Below are positions 52,280-61,176 of a DNA stretch of 64,000 nt, in pieces. The notes beneath the pieces were generated by a model, which saw only the letters and a program-made list of their open reading frames with translations, was not told where the DNA came from and searched no databases. This DNA is from Streptomyces cyaneofuscatus (GTDB lineage: Bacteria; Actinomycetota; Actinomycetes; Streptomycetales; Streptomycetaceae): assembly GCF_000718135.1 (NCBI RefSeq), contig NZ_JOEM01000020.1, positions 1-64,000 of the forward strand. The letters are read 5' to 3'. The translations under genes and the position numbers were made by a program. The first letter of the stretch is position 1, and every line of letters starts with the position of its first letter.

Positions 52280-53230
52280 TCAGCCCACCAGGGCGGCCGC
52301 CGCCCGTGCGCAGCCCCAGGCCACGGTGACCCCCGCGCCGCCGTGGCCGTAGTTGTGGACCAGCAGACCGCCGCCCGGCAGGGCCTCCGCCTCGATCCGC
52401 ACCCCGCCCTCCCGCACCGGCCGCAGCCCCACCCGGTGCCCCAGCACCCGGGCGCCCGCGATCTCCGGCCGGACCCGCGCGCATCGCGCCACGATCTCCC
52501 GGGCCACCGCCGCGTCGGGCTCCCGGCGCTCGTCGTCCGCCTCGGCCGTACCGCCCAGCACCAGGCCGGCCGGCTGCGGGAAGAAGTACGTCGTCGCGGC
52601 GGACGCCGGGTCGGCCTCGGTGAACCACTCCGCGATCCCCGGGTTCTCCACCACGACCAGCTGCCCCCGCACCGCCCGCACCCCCGCGTCCGGCACCAGC
52701 TCGCGCGCCCCCAGCCCCGTGCAGTTCACCACCACCGGAGCCTGCGCCGCCGCCTCCGCGAACCCGTCCACTGCCCGCCCCTCCACCGCACCGCCCGCCG
52801 CCACCAGCCGCCGCTCCAGCCACGCCAGGTGCGCCGGCATGTCCAGCAGCGGCAGGGTCACCCGCAGCCCCTCGGCCACCTCCACCGCACCCTTCAGCTC
52901 CGCCGCCCACGGCCCCAGCGCCGCGAACCGCTCACCGCCGTGCACCCCCGCCACCACCCGTACGCCGGTTCCGCCGGGCCCGCCCGCCAGCTCCTCGTAC
53001 ACCGCAAGGGTCTCCAGCGACCAGGCGCCGACCCGCTCGGCCGGCTCGATCCGGTACGGCCACCACAGCGCCCCCGCCACCGCCGACGTCGTCGCCCCCG
53101 CCGGATCGCGCGACCAGACCCGCACCCGCAGCCCGCGCTCGGCCAGCGTCACGGCGGTGGTGAGGCCGATGACCCCGCCGCCCACCACGATCACGTCCGC
53201 CACATCCGTCACCTTCGCCGCATCCGTCAT
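52280..53230 (-). CDS. FAD-dependent D-amino acid oxidase
   Basis: This 316-aa flavoprotein has an N-terminal FAD site (VIVVGGGVIGLTTAVTLAERG), the SAVAGALWWPYR segment typical of DAAO, and the C-terminal signature NYGHGGAGVTVAWGCA. It should oxidise D-amino acids to imino acids with H2O2 release. GGGAG eight bases before the ATG at 53230 supports the start; a GTG three codons upstream is possible. It is divergent from an ABC-F gene and convergent with the BCCT transporter. Confidence 0.93.
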   Translation of the reverse strand: MTDAAKVTDVADVIVVGGGVIGLTTAVTLAERGLRVRVWSRDPAGATTSAVAGALWWPYRIEPAERVGAWSLETLAVYEELAGGPGGTGVRVVAGVHGGERFAALGPWAAELKGAVEVAEGLRVTLPLLDMPAHLAWLERRLVAAGGAVEGRAVDGFAEAAAQAPVVVNCTGLGARELVPDAGVRAVRGQLVVVENPGIAEWFTEADPASAATTYFFPQPAGLVLGGTAEADDERREPDAAVAREIVARCARVRPEIAGARVLGHRVGLRPVREGGVRIEAEALPGGGLLVHNYGHGGAGVTVAWGCARAAAALVG

Positions 53231-53348
53231 CACGGTCACTCCCGTCCCCTAGCTTCACGCCCGTCGCTGCCCGGACGCTAACGGAAACCGGAGGCCAGGG
53301 GCACAGGGCGAGGGGCATCGGGCACCGGAGACTAGGATCGGCACCCTG

Positions 53349-54986
53349 ATGACTGCCACCCTCGTCGCCAAGGACCTCGCCGCCGGACACGGCGACCGCA
53401 CACTCTTCGCCGGACTCGACCTCGTCGTCGCCCCCGGAGACGTGATCGGTCTCGTCGGAGTCAACGGCGCCGGAAAATCGTCCCTGCTCCGCCTGCTCGC
53501 CGGACTCGACCGCCCGGAGGAGGGCGAGCTGAGGCTCTCCCCGCCCACCGCGACCGTCGGCCACCTCCCGCAGGAGCCCGAGCGGCGCGAGGGCGAGACC
53601 GTCGCCGCGTTCCTGGCCCGCCGCACCGGCGTCGCCGACGCCCAGCGCGCCATGGACGAGGCGACGGAGGGCCTGGTATCCGGAGCCCCGGGCGCCGACG
53701 ACGCGTACTCCGAGACCCTGGAGCGCTGGCTCGCGCTCGGCGGCGCCGACCTGGAGGAGCGGGCCGCGCAGGTCGCCGCCGAACTGGGTCTCACCGTGAG
53801 CCTGGACCTGCCCATGACGGCCCTCTCCGGCGGCCAGGCGGCCCGCGCCGGGCTCGCCTCGCTGCTCCTCTCCCGCTACGACGTCTTCCTGCTGGACGAG
53901 CCCACCAACGACCTCGATCTCGACGGCCTGGAGCGCCTGGAGCGTTTCGTCTCGGGGCTGCGGGCCGGGACCGTCGTCATCAGCCACGACCGCGAGTTCC
54001 TGGTGCGCACGGTCACCAAGGTGCTGGAGCTCGACCTCGCCCAGCAGCAGATCAACCTGTACGGCGGTGGCTACGCGGCCTACCTGGAGGAGCGCGAGAC
54101 GGCGCGCCGGCACGCCCGCGAGGGGTACGAGGAGTACGCCGACAAGAAGGCCGCCCTCGAAGCGCGCGGCCATATGCAGCGCTCCTGGATGGACAAGGGC
54201 GTCAAGAACGCCCGTCGCAAGGCCACCGACGGCGACAAGCTCGGCCGCAACGCACGCAGCGAGGCGAGCGAGAAGCAGGCGGCGAAGGCCCGGCAGACCC
54301 AGCGCATGATCGAGCGCCTCGACACCGTCGAGGAGCCGCGCAAGGAGTGGGAGCTGCGGATGGAGATCGCCACCGCCCCCCGCTCCGGATCGGTCGTCGC
54401 GACCCTGCGCGAAGCCCGCGTGGTGCGCGGCGACTTCTCCTTCGGCCCCGCCTCGCTCCAGATCGACTGGGCCGACCGGGTCGCCATCACCGGCGCCAAC
54501 GGCGCGGGCAAGTCCACCCTGCTCGCCGCCCTGTTGGAGCGGCTCCCGCTCGACTCCGGCCACGCCACGCTCGGTTCGGGCGTCGTGGTCGGCGAGGTGG
54601 ACCAGGCCCGCAAGCTCTTCCTCGGCTCCCAGTCGTTGCTGGAGGCGTTCTGCGCCGCCGTCCCCGACACGGAACCGGCCGAAGTCCGCACGCTGCTCGC
54701 CAAGTTCGGACTGCGCGCCGACCATGTGATGCGCCCGGCCACCAGCCTCTCCGCGGGCGAACGCACCCGCGCCGCCCTCGCCCTGCTCCAGGGCCGGGGA
54801 GTCAACCTCCTGGTGCTCGACGAGCCGACGAATCACCTGGACCTGCCCGCCATCGAGCAGTTGGAGGCGGCGCTGGAGAGCTACACGGGCACCCTGCTGC
54901 TGGTCACCCACGACCGGCGGATGCTCGAAGCGGTGCGCACCACGCGCCGCATCGAGGTCGCGGACGGCCAGGTCAAGGAAGTCTGA
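53349..54986 (+). CDS. ABC-F family ATPase
   Basis: This 545-aa protein has two ABC domains: Walker A GVNGAGKSS (37-45) and GANGAGKST, signatures LSGGQAA and LSAGERT, and Walker B LLDEPTNDLD and LDEPTNHLD. The interdomain arm (about 235-330) is rich in charged residues (YADKKAALEARGHMQRSWMDKG). There is no TM segment. It is the second ABC-F gene in the window and differs clearly from the one at 33661. Its arm and signature resemble widespread actinobacterial ABC-F proteins of translation-factor type rather than a specific resistance protein. Confidence 0.93.
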   Translation: MTATLVAKDLAAGHGDRTLFAGLDLVVAPGDVIGLVGVNGAGKSSLLRLLAGLDRPEEGELRLSPPTATVGHLPQEPERREGETVAAFLARRTGVADAQRAMDEATEGLVSGAPGADDAYSETLERWLALGGADLEERAAQVAAELGLTVSLDLPMTALSGGQAARAGLASLLLSRYDVFLLDEPTNDLDLDGLERLERFVSGLRAGTVVISHDREFLVRTVTKVLELDLAQQQINLYGGGYAAYLEERETARRHAREGYEEYADKKAALEARGHMQRSWMDKGVKNARRKATDGDKLGRNARSEASEKQAAKARQTQRMIERLDTVEEPRKEWELRMEIATAPRSGSVVATLREARVVRGDFSFGPASLQIDWADRVAITGANGAGKSTLLAALLERLPLDSGHATLGSGVVVGEVDQARKLFLGSQSLLEAFCAAVPDTEPAEVRTLLAKFGLRADHVMRPATSLSAGERTRAALALLQGRGVNLLVLDEPTNHLDLPAIEQLEAALESYTGTLLLVTHDRRMLEAVRTTRRIEVADGQVKEV

Positions 54987-55023
54987 GCGCGCCCACGGGC
55001 AGGGCGTTCTCAAGAAGTACGGA

Positions 55024-55060
55024 GGTGGGGGCGGGCCGCACACGGCGACCCGCCCCCACC
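55024..55060. terminator. Bidirectional 12-bp hairpin between ABC-F and Tex genes
   Basis: GGTGGGGGCGGG (55024-55035) pairs perfectly with CCCGCCCCCACC (55049-55060) around a 13-base loop, 12 bases before the end of the convergent tex gene. Confidence 0.85.
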
Positions 55061-55072
55061 CTCGTTCGGGCC

Positions 55073-57532
55073 TCAGCGCCCCCGGCCGCCCTGCTTCGGG
55101 TCGGTCAGCCCCGCCCGCCGCAGCGCATCGGCCATCGCACTGTTCGCCGGAGCCGGAGCACCCTGGCCCTGCCGGGACCCGCCGCCACCGGAGCCGCCGC
55201 GCCGGTCCCGGCCGCCGCCCTGGCCGCCCTGCCGGCCCTGACCGCCGCCGGCCCCCTGGCCGCCACCTGAACCCTGCCCCTGCCGCTGCTTCGGCGGACG
55301 GGCGCCCCGCTCACCGCGGCCCTCACCGCGCCCCTGCCCGCCGCCGGCGCCCGGCTCGTCGTCCAGCCGCAGCGTCAGCGAGATCCGCTTGCGCTGCGCG
55401 TCGACGTCCATGACCTTGACCTTCACGATGTCCCCGGGCTTCACGACATCGCGCGGGTCCTTCACGAACGTCTTCGACAGCGCCGACACATGCACCAGCC
55501 CGTCCTGGTGGACACCGACGTCCACGAACGCGCCGAACGCCGCCACATTCGTCACGACGCCCTCCAGCACCATGCCGGGCTCCAGGTCCCCGAGCTTCTC
55601 GACACCCTCCTTGAAGGTCGCCGTACGGAACGCGGGCCGGGGGTCGCGCCCCGGCTTCTCCAGTTCCTTCAGGATGTCCGTCACGGTCGGCAGACCGAAC
55701 ATCTCGTCCACGAAGTCCGCCGCGCGCAGCGACCGCAGCGCCTCCGCGTTACCGATCAGCGAGGCGACCTCGCCGCCCGCCGTCTTCCCCATCCGCCGCA
55801 CCACGGGGTACGCCTCCGGGTGCACGCTGGAGGCGTCCAGCGGGTCGTCGCCGCCCCGGATCCGCAGGAAGCCCGCGCACTGCTCGTACGCCTTCGGGCC
55901 GAGCCGCGCCACGTCCTTCAGCGCCTTGCGGGAGCGGAAGGGGCCGTTGGTGTCGCGGTGCGTCACGATGTTCTCGGCGAGCCCCGAGCTGATCCCCGAG
56001 ACCCGCGAAAGCAGCGGTGCGGAGGCAGTGTTGACGTCCACACCGACGCCGTTCACGCAGTCCTCGACGACCGCGTCCAGCGAACGGGAGAGCTTCACCT
56101 CGGACAGGTCGTGCTGGTACTGGCCGACGCCGATCGACTTGGGGTCGATCTTCACCAGCTCGGCCAGCGGGTCCTGGAGCCGCCGCGCGATCGACACCGC
56201 GCCGCGCAACGACACGTCCATGTCCGGGAGTTCCTGCGAGGCGAAGGCGGAGGCGGAGTACACCGAGGCGCCCGCCTCCGAGACCATCACCTTGGTGAGC
56301 TTCAACTCCGGGTGCTTCTCGATCAGTTCACCGGCGAGCTTGTCCGTCTCGCGGGACGCCGTGCCGTTGCCGATCGCGATCAGGTCGACCGCGTGCTCCT
56401 TCGCGAGGTGCGCGAGCTTGGCCAGCGCCTGGTCCCACTTGTTGGCGGGCACATGCGGGTGGATCACATCGGTGGCCACCACCTTGCCGGTCGCGTCGAC
56501 GACCGCGACCTTCACCCCCGTACGGAAACCGGGGTCCAGGCCCAGCGTGGCGCGCGTCCCGGCCGGGGCGGCGAGCAGCAGATCGCGCAGGTTGGAGGCG
56601 AAGACCCGTACCGCCTCGTCCTCCGCCGCCGTGCGCAGCCGCAGCCGCAGATCGATGCCCAGGTGCACCTGGATCCGGGTCCGCCACGCCCAACGCACGG
56701 TGTCGAGAAGCCACTTGTCGCCCGGGCGGCCCCGGTCGGCGATCTCGAAACGGCGGGCGATCATGTTCTCGTACGTCGAGGGGCCCGGCCGCTCGGCGGC
56801 CTCGGGCTCCTCCGGCTCCAGGACCAGATCGAGCACGTTCTCCTTCTCGCCGCGCAGCATCGCGAGCACCCGGTGCGAGGGCAGCGCGGTGAACGGCTCC
56901 GCGAAGTCGAAGTAGTCGGCGAACTTGGCGCCCGCCTCCTCCTGGCCCTCACGCACCTTCGCCGCCAGCCGGCCGCGGGTCCACATGCGCTCGCGCAGCT
57001 CACCCGTCAGGTCGGCGTCCTCGGAGAACCGCTCGGTGAGGATGGAGCGCGCGCCCTCCAGAGCGGCCGCCGCGTCCGCCACACCCTTGTCGCCGTCCAC
57101 GAACGCGGCAGCGGCGGCGAGCGGATCGGCCGACGGGTCGGCGAGCAGGCCGTCCGCCAGCGGTTCGAGCCCCGCCTCCCGGGCGATCTGCGCCTTCGTC
57201 CGCCGCTTCGGCTTGAACGGCAGGTAGATGTCCTCCAGGCGCGCCTTGGTCTCGGCACCCCGGATCGCGGCCTCCAGCGCGGCGTCGAGCTTGCCCTGTT
57301 CGCGTACGGATTCGAGGATCGACGTACGCCGCTCCTCCAGCTCCCGCAGATACCGCAGCCGCTCCTCCAGCGTGCGCAGCTGCGCGTCGTCGAGCGATTC
57401 GGTCGCTTCCTTGCGGTAGCGCGCGATGAACGGCACGGTGGACCCGCCGTCGAGCAGCTCGACGGCCGCCCTGACCTGTCGCTCACGTACGCCGAGCTCC
57501 TCGGCGATCCTGCCTTCGATGGACGTCGTCAC
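55073..57532 (-). CDS. tex: Tex-family RNA-binding transcription accessory protein
   Basis: This 819-aa protein has the full Tex layout: an N-terminal helical part (IAEELGVRERQVRAAVELLDGG), a YqgF/RNase H-like domain (LGLDPGFRTGVKVAVVD), helix-hairpin-helix motifs (VDVNTASAPLLSRVSGIS), and an S1 RNA-binding domain (LEPGMVLEGVVTNVAAFGAFVDVG) ending near residue 725. The last 85 or so residues are a Gly/Gln/Arg-rich low-complexity tail, longer than in most bacteria, which should add nonspecific nucleic-acid binding. The start is GTG at 57532. It is monocistronic. Confidence 0.96.
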   Translation of the reverse strand: MTTSIEGRIAEELGVRERQVRAAVELLDGGSTVPFIARYRKEATESLDDAQLRTLEERLRYLRELEERRTSILESVREQGKLDAALEAAIRGAETKARLEDIYLPFKPKRRTKAQIAREAGLEPLADGLLADPSADPLAAAAAFVDGDKGVADAAAALEGARSILTERFSEDADLTGELRERMWTRGRLAAKVREGQEEAGAKFADYFDFAEPFTALPSHRVLAMLRGEKENVLDLVLEPEEPEAAERPGPSTYENMIARRFEIADRGRPGDKWLLDTVRWAWRTRIQVHLGIDLRLRLRTAAEDEAVRVFASNLRDLLLAAPAGTRATLGLDPGFRTGVKVAVVDATGKVVATDVIHPHVPANKWDQALAKLAHLAKEHAVDLIAIGNGTASRETDKLAGELIEKHPELKLTKVMVSEAGASVYSASAFASQELPDMDVSLRGAVSIARRLQDPLAELVKIDPKSIGVGQYQHDLSEVKLSRSLDAVVEDCVNGVGVDVNTASAPLLSRVSGISSGLAENIVTHRDTNGPFRSRKALKDVARLGPKAYEQCAGFLRIRGGDDPLDASSVHPEAYPVVRRMGKTAGGEVASLIGNAEALRSLRAADFVDEMFGLPTVTDILKELEKPGRDPRPAFRTATFKEGVEKLGDLEPGMVLEGVVTNVAAFGAFVDVGVHQDGLVHVSALSKTFVKDPRDVVKPGDIVKVKVMDVDAQRKRISLTLRLDDEPGAGGGQGRGEGRGERGARPPKQRQGQGSGGGQGAGGGQGRQGGQGGGRDRRGGSGGGGSRQGQGAPAPANSAMADALRRAGLTDPKQGGRGR

Positions 57533-57707
57533 GGTTTTCCCGACTCGCCTTCTCGTACTGGCTGTGCAGTGACAGGGCCCTCTCGTTCGGATCGGACCCC
57601 CAGAGCTGCATTGTGCCGGGTGGCCGGGCGCCGTGTCGCATGACCTCGGGGAACACGCCCGGGAGCCCCAGCACCGCGTACGGGAGCCCCGGGCCGGGCC
57701 GTGTGGA

Positions 57708-58574
57708 TCAGCGCCCGGTCGCCTCGGCCGGGAAGGCGCCGTTCGCGGCGGCCGTGAACAGGAAGCCGCGCCCCAGCTCGGTGAGCCGCTCCACGCCTTC
57801 GGCGCCCAGGTGCTCGTACGGGGCCCGGTCCATCCGGTCCGTCGCCTCCTCCACCTCCGCGCGCAGCGCCGTCCCCGCGTCGGTCAGCGCCAGCTCCTCA
57901 CCCGCCGCCAGCAGCCCGCGCTCCCGCAGCCGGCCGGACGCCGCCTCCCAGTCGGTGCGCCGCCAGCCGCGCGAGGACAGGATCCAGCGGATCGCCATGC
58001 CCTTGCCGGTCGCGGTGTGGCTGACAAGGGACTCCACCGGGTCCAGGCCGGCGGCGAGCAGCGCGGCGAGGTGGGCGTCGCCGCGGTGCTCGCGCAGCAG
58101 GGTCGCGGCGTGCCAGAACGCCAGGTGCGGCTCGTCGGGCACCGGCAGCTCCGCGTGGGCCGCGTAGAGCGGGCGGGCGTGCGGGGTGCAGGCCTCGGTG
58201 GCGCGCAGCGCGAGCCGGGCCGCCTCCGCCATCTCGTCGGAGGCGATGATCTCCTCGCCGAGCAGCCTCCGCAGCGTCGAGTCCGCCGCCCGCAGCCGCG
58301 CCCCGAGCACCTGCTCGGGCGAGGCCACGGACCAGACGGCGGGCACGTGCTCAGCCACCAGGGCCGGGTTGAAGTTGTAGAAGGTCGCCGTGACGGTGCC
58401 CGCCCCCACGGGCCCGAACGCGGCGGCCCGGGTGGCGAAGTAGACGGCGCTCGGGTCCTCGACACCGAGCTTGCCCAGCTCGGTGCCCAGGTCGGGGGAG
58501 AAGAAGAGGCACGAGTGCAGCGGGTTGACGGCGTTGTGACAGCGGCGTTCCGCGCGGGCCGGAAGAGAACTCAT
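57708..58574 (-). CDS. SCO6745/SalK-family protein of unknown function
   Basis: This 288-aa protein belongs to an actinobacterial family annotated only by the S. coelicolor name SCO6745 and similar to SalK of salinomycin clusters. It is mainly helical and contains HSCLFFSPDLG and AAFGPVGAGTVTATFYNFNP near the N-terminus, and a C-terminal winged-helix-like part (about 190-260). No catalytic motif is recognisable. A perfect 16-bp palindrome sits 11 bases before the ATG, so its expression is probably repressor-controlled. Confidence 0.82.
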   Translation of the reverse strand: MSSLPARAERRCHNAVNPLHSCLFFSPDLGTELGKLGVEDPSAVYFATRAAAFGPVGAGTVTATFYNFNPALVAEHVPAVWSVASPEQVLGARLRAADSTLRRLLGEEIIASDEMAEAARLALRATEACTPHARPLYAAHAELPVPDEPHLAFWHAATLLREHRGDAHLAALLAAGLDPVESLVSHTATGKGMAIRWILSSRGWRRTDWEAASGRLRERGLLAAGEELALTDAGTALRAEVEEATDRMDRAPYEHLGAEGVERLTELGRGFLFTAAANGAFPAEATGR

Positions 58575-58584
58575 ACCCGCACGT

Positions 58585-58600
58585 TACCGACTGGTCGGTA
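58585..58600. promoter_or_regulatory. Perfect palindromic operator TACCGAC-TG-GTCGGTA
   Basis: The 16-bp inverted repeat has 7-bp arms and lies 11-26 bases upstream of the SCO6745-like start, in the divergent region with the GlxA-type regulator. The pattern ACCGAC-N2-GTCGGT is typical of TetR-family operators. No TetR gene is encoded in the window near it. Confidence 0.7.
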
Positions 58601-58707
58601 CGGCGGGAAGGTCGGGGAGCGGTCCAGTGCGGGGAACGGCTCGATGGCAGAAAAGGTGGGGTACTCGTCATTGTGGCCATCACCGCCCGCCGCCCAGGAT
58701 GGCGGGT

Positions 58708-59670
58708 GTGACCCAGCGAACCGTGCTCGTCGTCCTCTTCGACGGCGTCCAGAGCCTCGACGCGACCGGCCCGATGGAGGTCTTCGCCGGGGCCTCCCGC
58801 GCACCCGGCGTCTCCTACGACCTGCGGACCGCCTCCCTCGACGGCGGCCCCGTCCGCACGAGCAGCGGACTGACCCTGGTCCCCGACAGCAGCCTCGCCG
58901 AGGCCCCCGTACCGCACACCCTGCTGGTCCCCGGCGGACACGGCACCCGGGACTCCCACCCGGAGCTGACCGCCTGGCTGCGGGCGCACGCCGGGCAGGC
59001 GGAGCGGCTGGTCTCCGTGTGCACCGGCGCCCTGCTGCTGGCCGAGGCGGGCCTCCTGGACGGCCACCGGGTCACGACCCACTGGAACTACTGCGCCGAG
59101 CTCGCCCGCGACTTCCCCGACGTCCACGTCGACCCCGACCCGATCTTCGTACGGGACGGGCGGCTGGCCACCTCGGCGGGCGTCACCGCCGGCATCGACC
59201 TGGCCCTCGCCCTGGTCGAGGAGGACCACGGACGGGATCTCGCCCTGACCATCGCCCGCCACCTCGTGGTCTTCCTGCGCCGCCCCGGCAACCAGGCCCA
59301 GTTCAGCGCCCAGCTCAGCGCCCAGACCGCCCGGCGCGAACCCCTGCGCGAGGTCCAGCACTGGATCACCCGGCACCCGGACGCGGATCTCGCCGTGGAC
59401 GCCCTCGCGGCCCGTGCCCGCCTCTCGCCCCGGCACTTCGCCCGTGCGTTCCGGGCGGAGACCGGTACGACACCGGGGCGCTACGTCGACCGCGTACGGC
59501 TGGAGCACGCACGCAGGCTCCTGGAGGACACCTCCGACTCCGTCGAACAGGTCGCCCGCGCCAGCGGCTACGGCACGCCGGAAGCCATGCGCCGCGCTTT
59601 CGTCAAGGCCCTCGCCACGGCACCCGCCGAGTACCGCCGCCGCTTCCGTACACCGACCTCCACCACCTGA
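58708..59670 (+). CDS. GlxA-family AraC-type regulator with DJ-1/PfpI domain
   Basis: This 320-aa protein joins an N-terminal DJ-1/PfpI-like domain (about 4-170, with SVCTGALLLAEAG holding the nucleophile-elbow Cys) to a C-terminal AraC/XylS double helix-turn-helix (about 215-315, RLSPRHFARAFRAETGTTPGRY and VEQVARASGYGTPEAMRRAF). AGGA eight bases before the GTG at 58708 supports the start; ATG at 58699 is an alternative. The next gene encodes a free-standing DJ-1/PfpI protein, its likely target. Confidence 0.92.
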   Translation: MTQRTVLVVLFDGVQSLDATGPMEVFAGASRAPGVSYDLRTASLDGGPVRTSSGLTLVPDSSLAEAPVPHTLLVPGGHGTRDSHPELTAWLRAHAGQAERLVSVCTGALLLAEAGLLDGHRVTTHWNYCAELARDFPDVHVDPDPIFVRDGRLATSAGVTAGIDLALALVEEDHGRDLALTIARHLVVFLRRPGNQAQFSAQLSAQTARREPLREVQHWITRHPDADLAVDALAARARLSPRHFARAFRAETGTTPGRYVDRVRLEHARRLLEDTSDSVEQVARASGYGTPEAMRRAFVKALATAPAEYRRRFRTPTSTT

Positions 59671-59697
59671 CCCGCCCCGTCCACCGAAAGGCAGCCC

Positions 59698-60333
59698 GTG
59701 CAGATCGCCATCACCCTCTTCGACCGCTTCACCGCCCTGGACGCGGTGGGACCGTACGAGATACTCAGCCGCGCCCCCGGCGCCGAGGTCGTCTTCGTCG
59801 CCGAAGCGACCGGCCCCGTGGCCAACGACAGCGGCAGCCTCCAGCTGGTCGCCCACCGGACCTTCGCCGAGGTCCCGTCACCCGATCTGGTGATCGTGCC
59901 CGGCGGTCCGGGGCAGGGCGACCAGATGGAGAACGCCACCCTGCTCGGCTGGCTGCGCGCGGTGGACGCCACCACGACCTGGACGACCTCCGTCTGCACC
60001 GGCTCCCTGCTGCTCGCGGCGGCCGGACTCCTCAAGGGCAGGCGGGCCACCTCGCACTGGCTGGCGCTTGAGCTCCTGAAGGAGTTCGGTGCCGAGCCGA
60101 CGGGGGAGCGGGTGGTGTTCGACGGCAAGTACGTCACCGCCGCCGGCGTCTCCTCCGGCATCGACATGGGCCTCACCCTGCTCGGCCGGATCGCGGGCGA
60201 CGACGCGGCGCGCTCGGTGCAGCTGCTCACCGAGTACGACCCGCAGCCGCCCTACGACTGCGGGTCCCCCGAGAAGGCCCCGGCTGCCCTGGTCGAGGAG
60301 TGGCGGACCCGGAGCCGCCACGTCACCCGGTAG
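59698..60333 (+). CDS. DJ-1/PfpI-family protein (isonitrile hydratase-like)
   Basis: This 211-aa protein is a single DJ-1/PfpI domain. The nucleophile elbow is TSVCTGSLLLAAAG, PDLVIVPGGPGQGD precedes it, and SHWLALELLKEFG follows. The pattern is that of isonitrile hydratase and related glutamine-amidotransferase-like enzymes. It starts with GTG 27 bases after the GlxA-type regulator and is probably co-transcribed. The last 11 bases overlap the convergent enoyl-CoA hydratase gene. Confidence 0.9.
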   Translation: MQIAITLFDRFTALDAVGPYEILSRAPGAEVVFVAEATGPVANDSGSLQLVAHRTFAEVPSPDLVIVPGGPGQGDQMENATLLGWLRAVDATTTWTTSVCTGSLLLAAAGLLKGRRATSHWLALELLKEFGAEPTGERVVFDGKYVTAAGVSSGIDMGLTLLGRIAGDDAARSVQLLTEYDPQPPYDCGSPEKAPAALVEEWRTRSRHVTR

Positions 60334-61096
60334 GGCCCCCGGCGGGAGTCGTGTACGTGAAATGCGGCGCGCGTCGCTCCAGGAAGGCGGCGACCCCCTC
60401 CGCGGTGTCGCCGCTGCCCTGCGCCTGACCGGCCCAGTACCCGTCCCGGTCCTGCCGCCCCGCCGCGAACTCCTTCGCCGCGGCCTGCGTCAGCTGGGAG
60501 CGCGAGGCCAGCACCCCCGCGTACGCCGCCACCCGCTCGTCCAGTCCGCCGGCCGGCAGCACCTCGTCCACCAGCCCGGTGCGCAGGGCCCTCTCCGTGC
60601 CGATCAGCTCGCCGGAGAAGAGCAGATGCTTTGCCGTGGCCGGGCCGACCAGGCCGACCAGCCGCCGGGTGGAGGAGGACGGGTAGACGATGCCGAGCTT
60701 GGCCGGAGTGACGCCGAACAGGGCGCCCTCCTGGGCGAACCGCAGATCGCAGGCGGCCGCGAGCTGGCTGCCGCCGCCCACGCAGAAGCCGCGCACCGCG
60801 GCGAGCGTCGGCCGGGGGAACGCGGCCAGCGCCTCCTCGGCCGCCACCGCCAGCGCCTGGGCGTCCCCGGCGCTCTCGCGCAACGTGGAGATGTCCGCCC
60901 CGGCGCAGAAGGTGTCGCCCGCGCCCGTCAGCACCAGGGCCCGGACCGCCGGGTCGGCGGCCAGCCGCTCCAGCAGCTCCGGCAGGCTCCGCCACATCCC
61001 GGCGGTCATGGCGTTGCGCTTGGCGGGGTGGCTGATCACGACGGTGGCGATGCCGCGGTCGACGGAGCAGAGGAGCTGGGGTTCCGTACGGTCCAT
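60323..61096 (-). CDS. Enoyl-CoA hydratase/isomerase family protein
   Basis: This 257-aa crotonase-fold protein has the oxyanion-hole segments AGDTFCAGADIS and GFCVGGGSQLAAACD. The first catalytic-glutamate position is occupied by Gln (GGGSQL) rather than Glu, and the second falls in the FGVTPAKLGIVYPSS segment, where no Glu is seen. It may therefore not be a standard hydratase but an isomerase or another crotonase-fold activity. The ATG at 61096 is chosen by the start of the first strand. It is convergent with the PfpI gene and overlaps it by 11 bases. Confidence 0.88.
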   Translation of the reverse strand: MDRTEPQLLCSVDRGIATVVISHPAKRNAMTAGMWRSLPELLERLAADPAVRALVLTGAGDTFCAGADISTLRESAGDAQALAVAAEEALAAFPRPTLAAVRGFCVGGGSQLAAACDLRFAQEGALFGVTPAKLGIVYPSSSTRRLVGLVGPATAKHLLFSGELIGTERALRTGLVDEVLPAGGLDERVAAYAGVLASRSQLTQAAAKEFAAGRQDRDGYWAGQAQGSGDTAEGVAAFLERRAPHFTYTTPAGGPTG

Positions 61097-61176
61097 GCGC
61101 CGGATGCTATCCGCAGGGTTCGAACCTATGATCAAGAAGGGGTCGCGAAGCGGACACGCACCGTAAGGAGCTGTCG

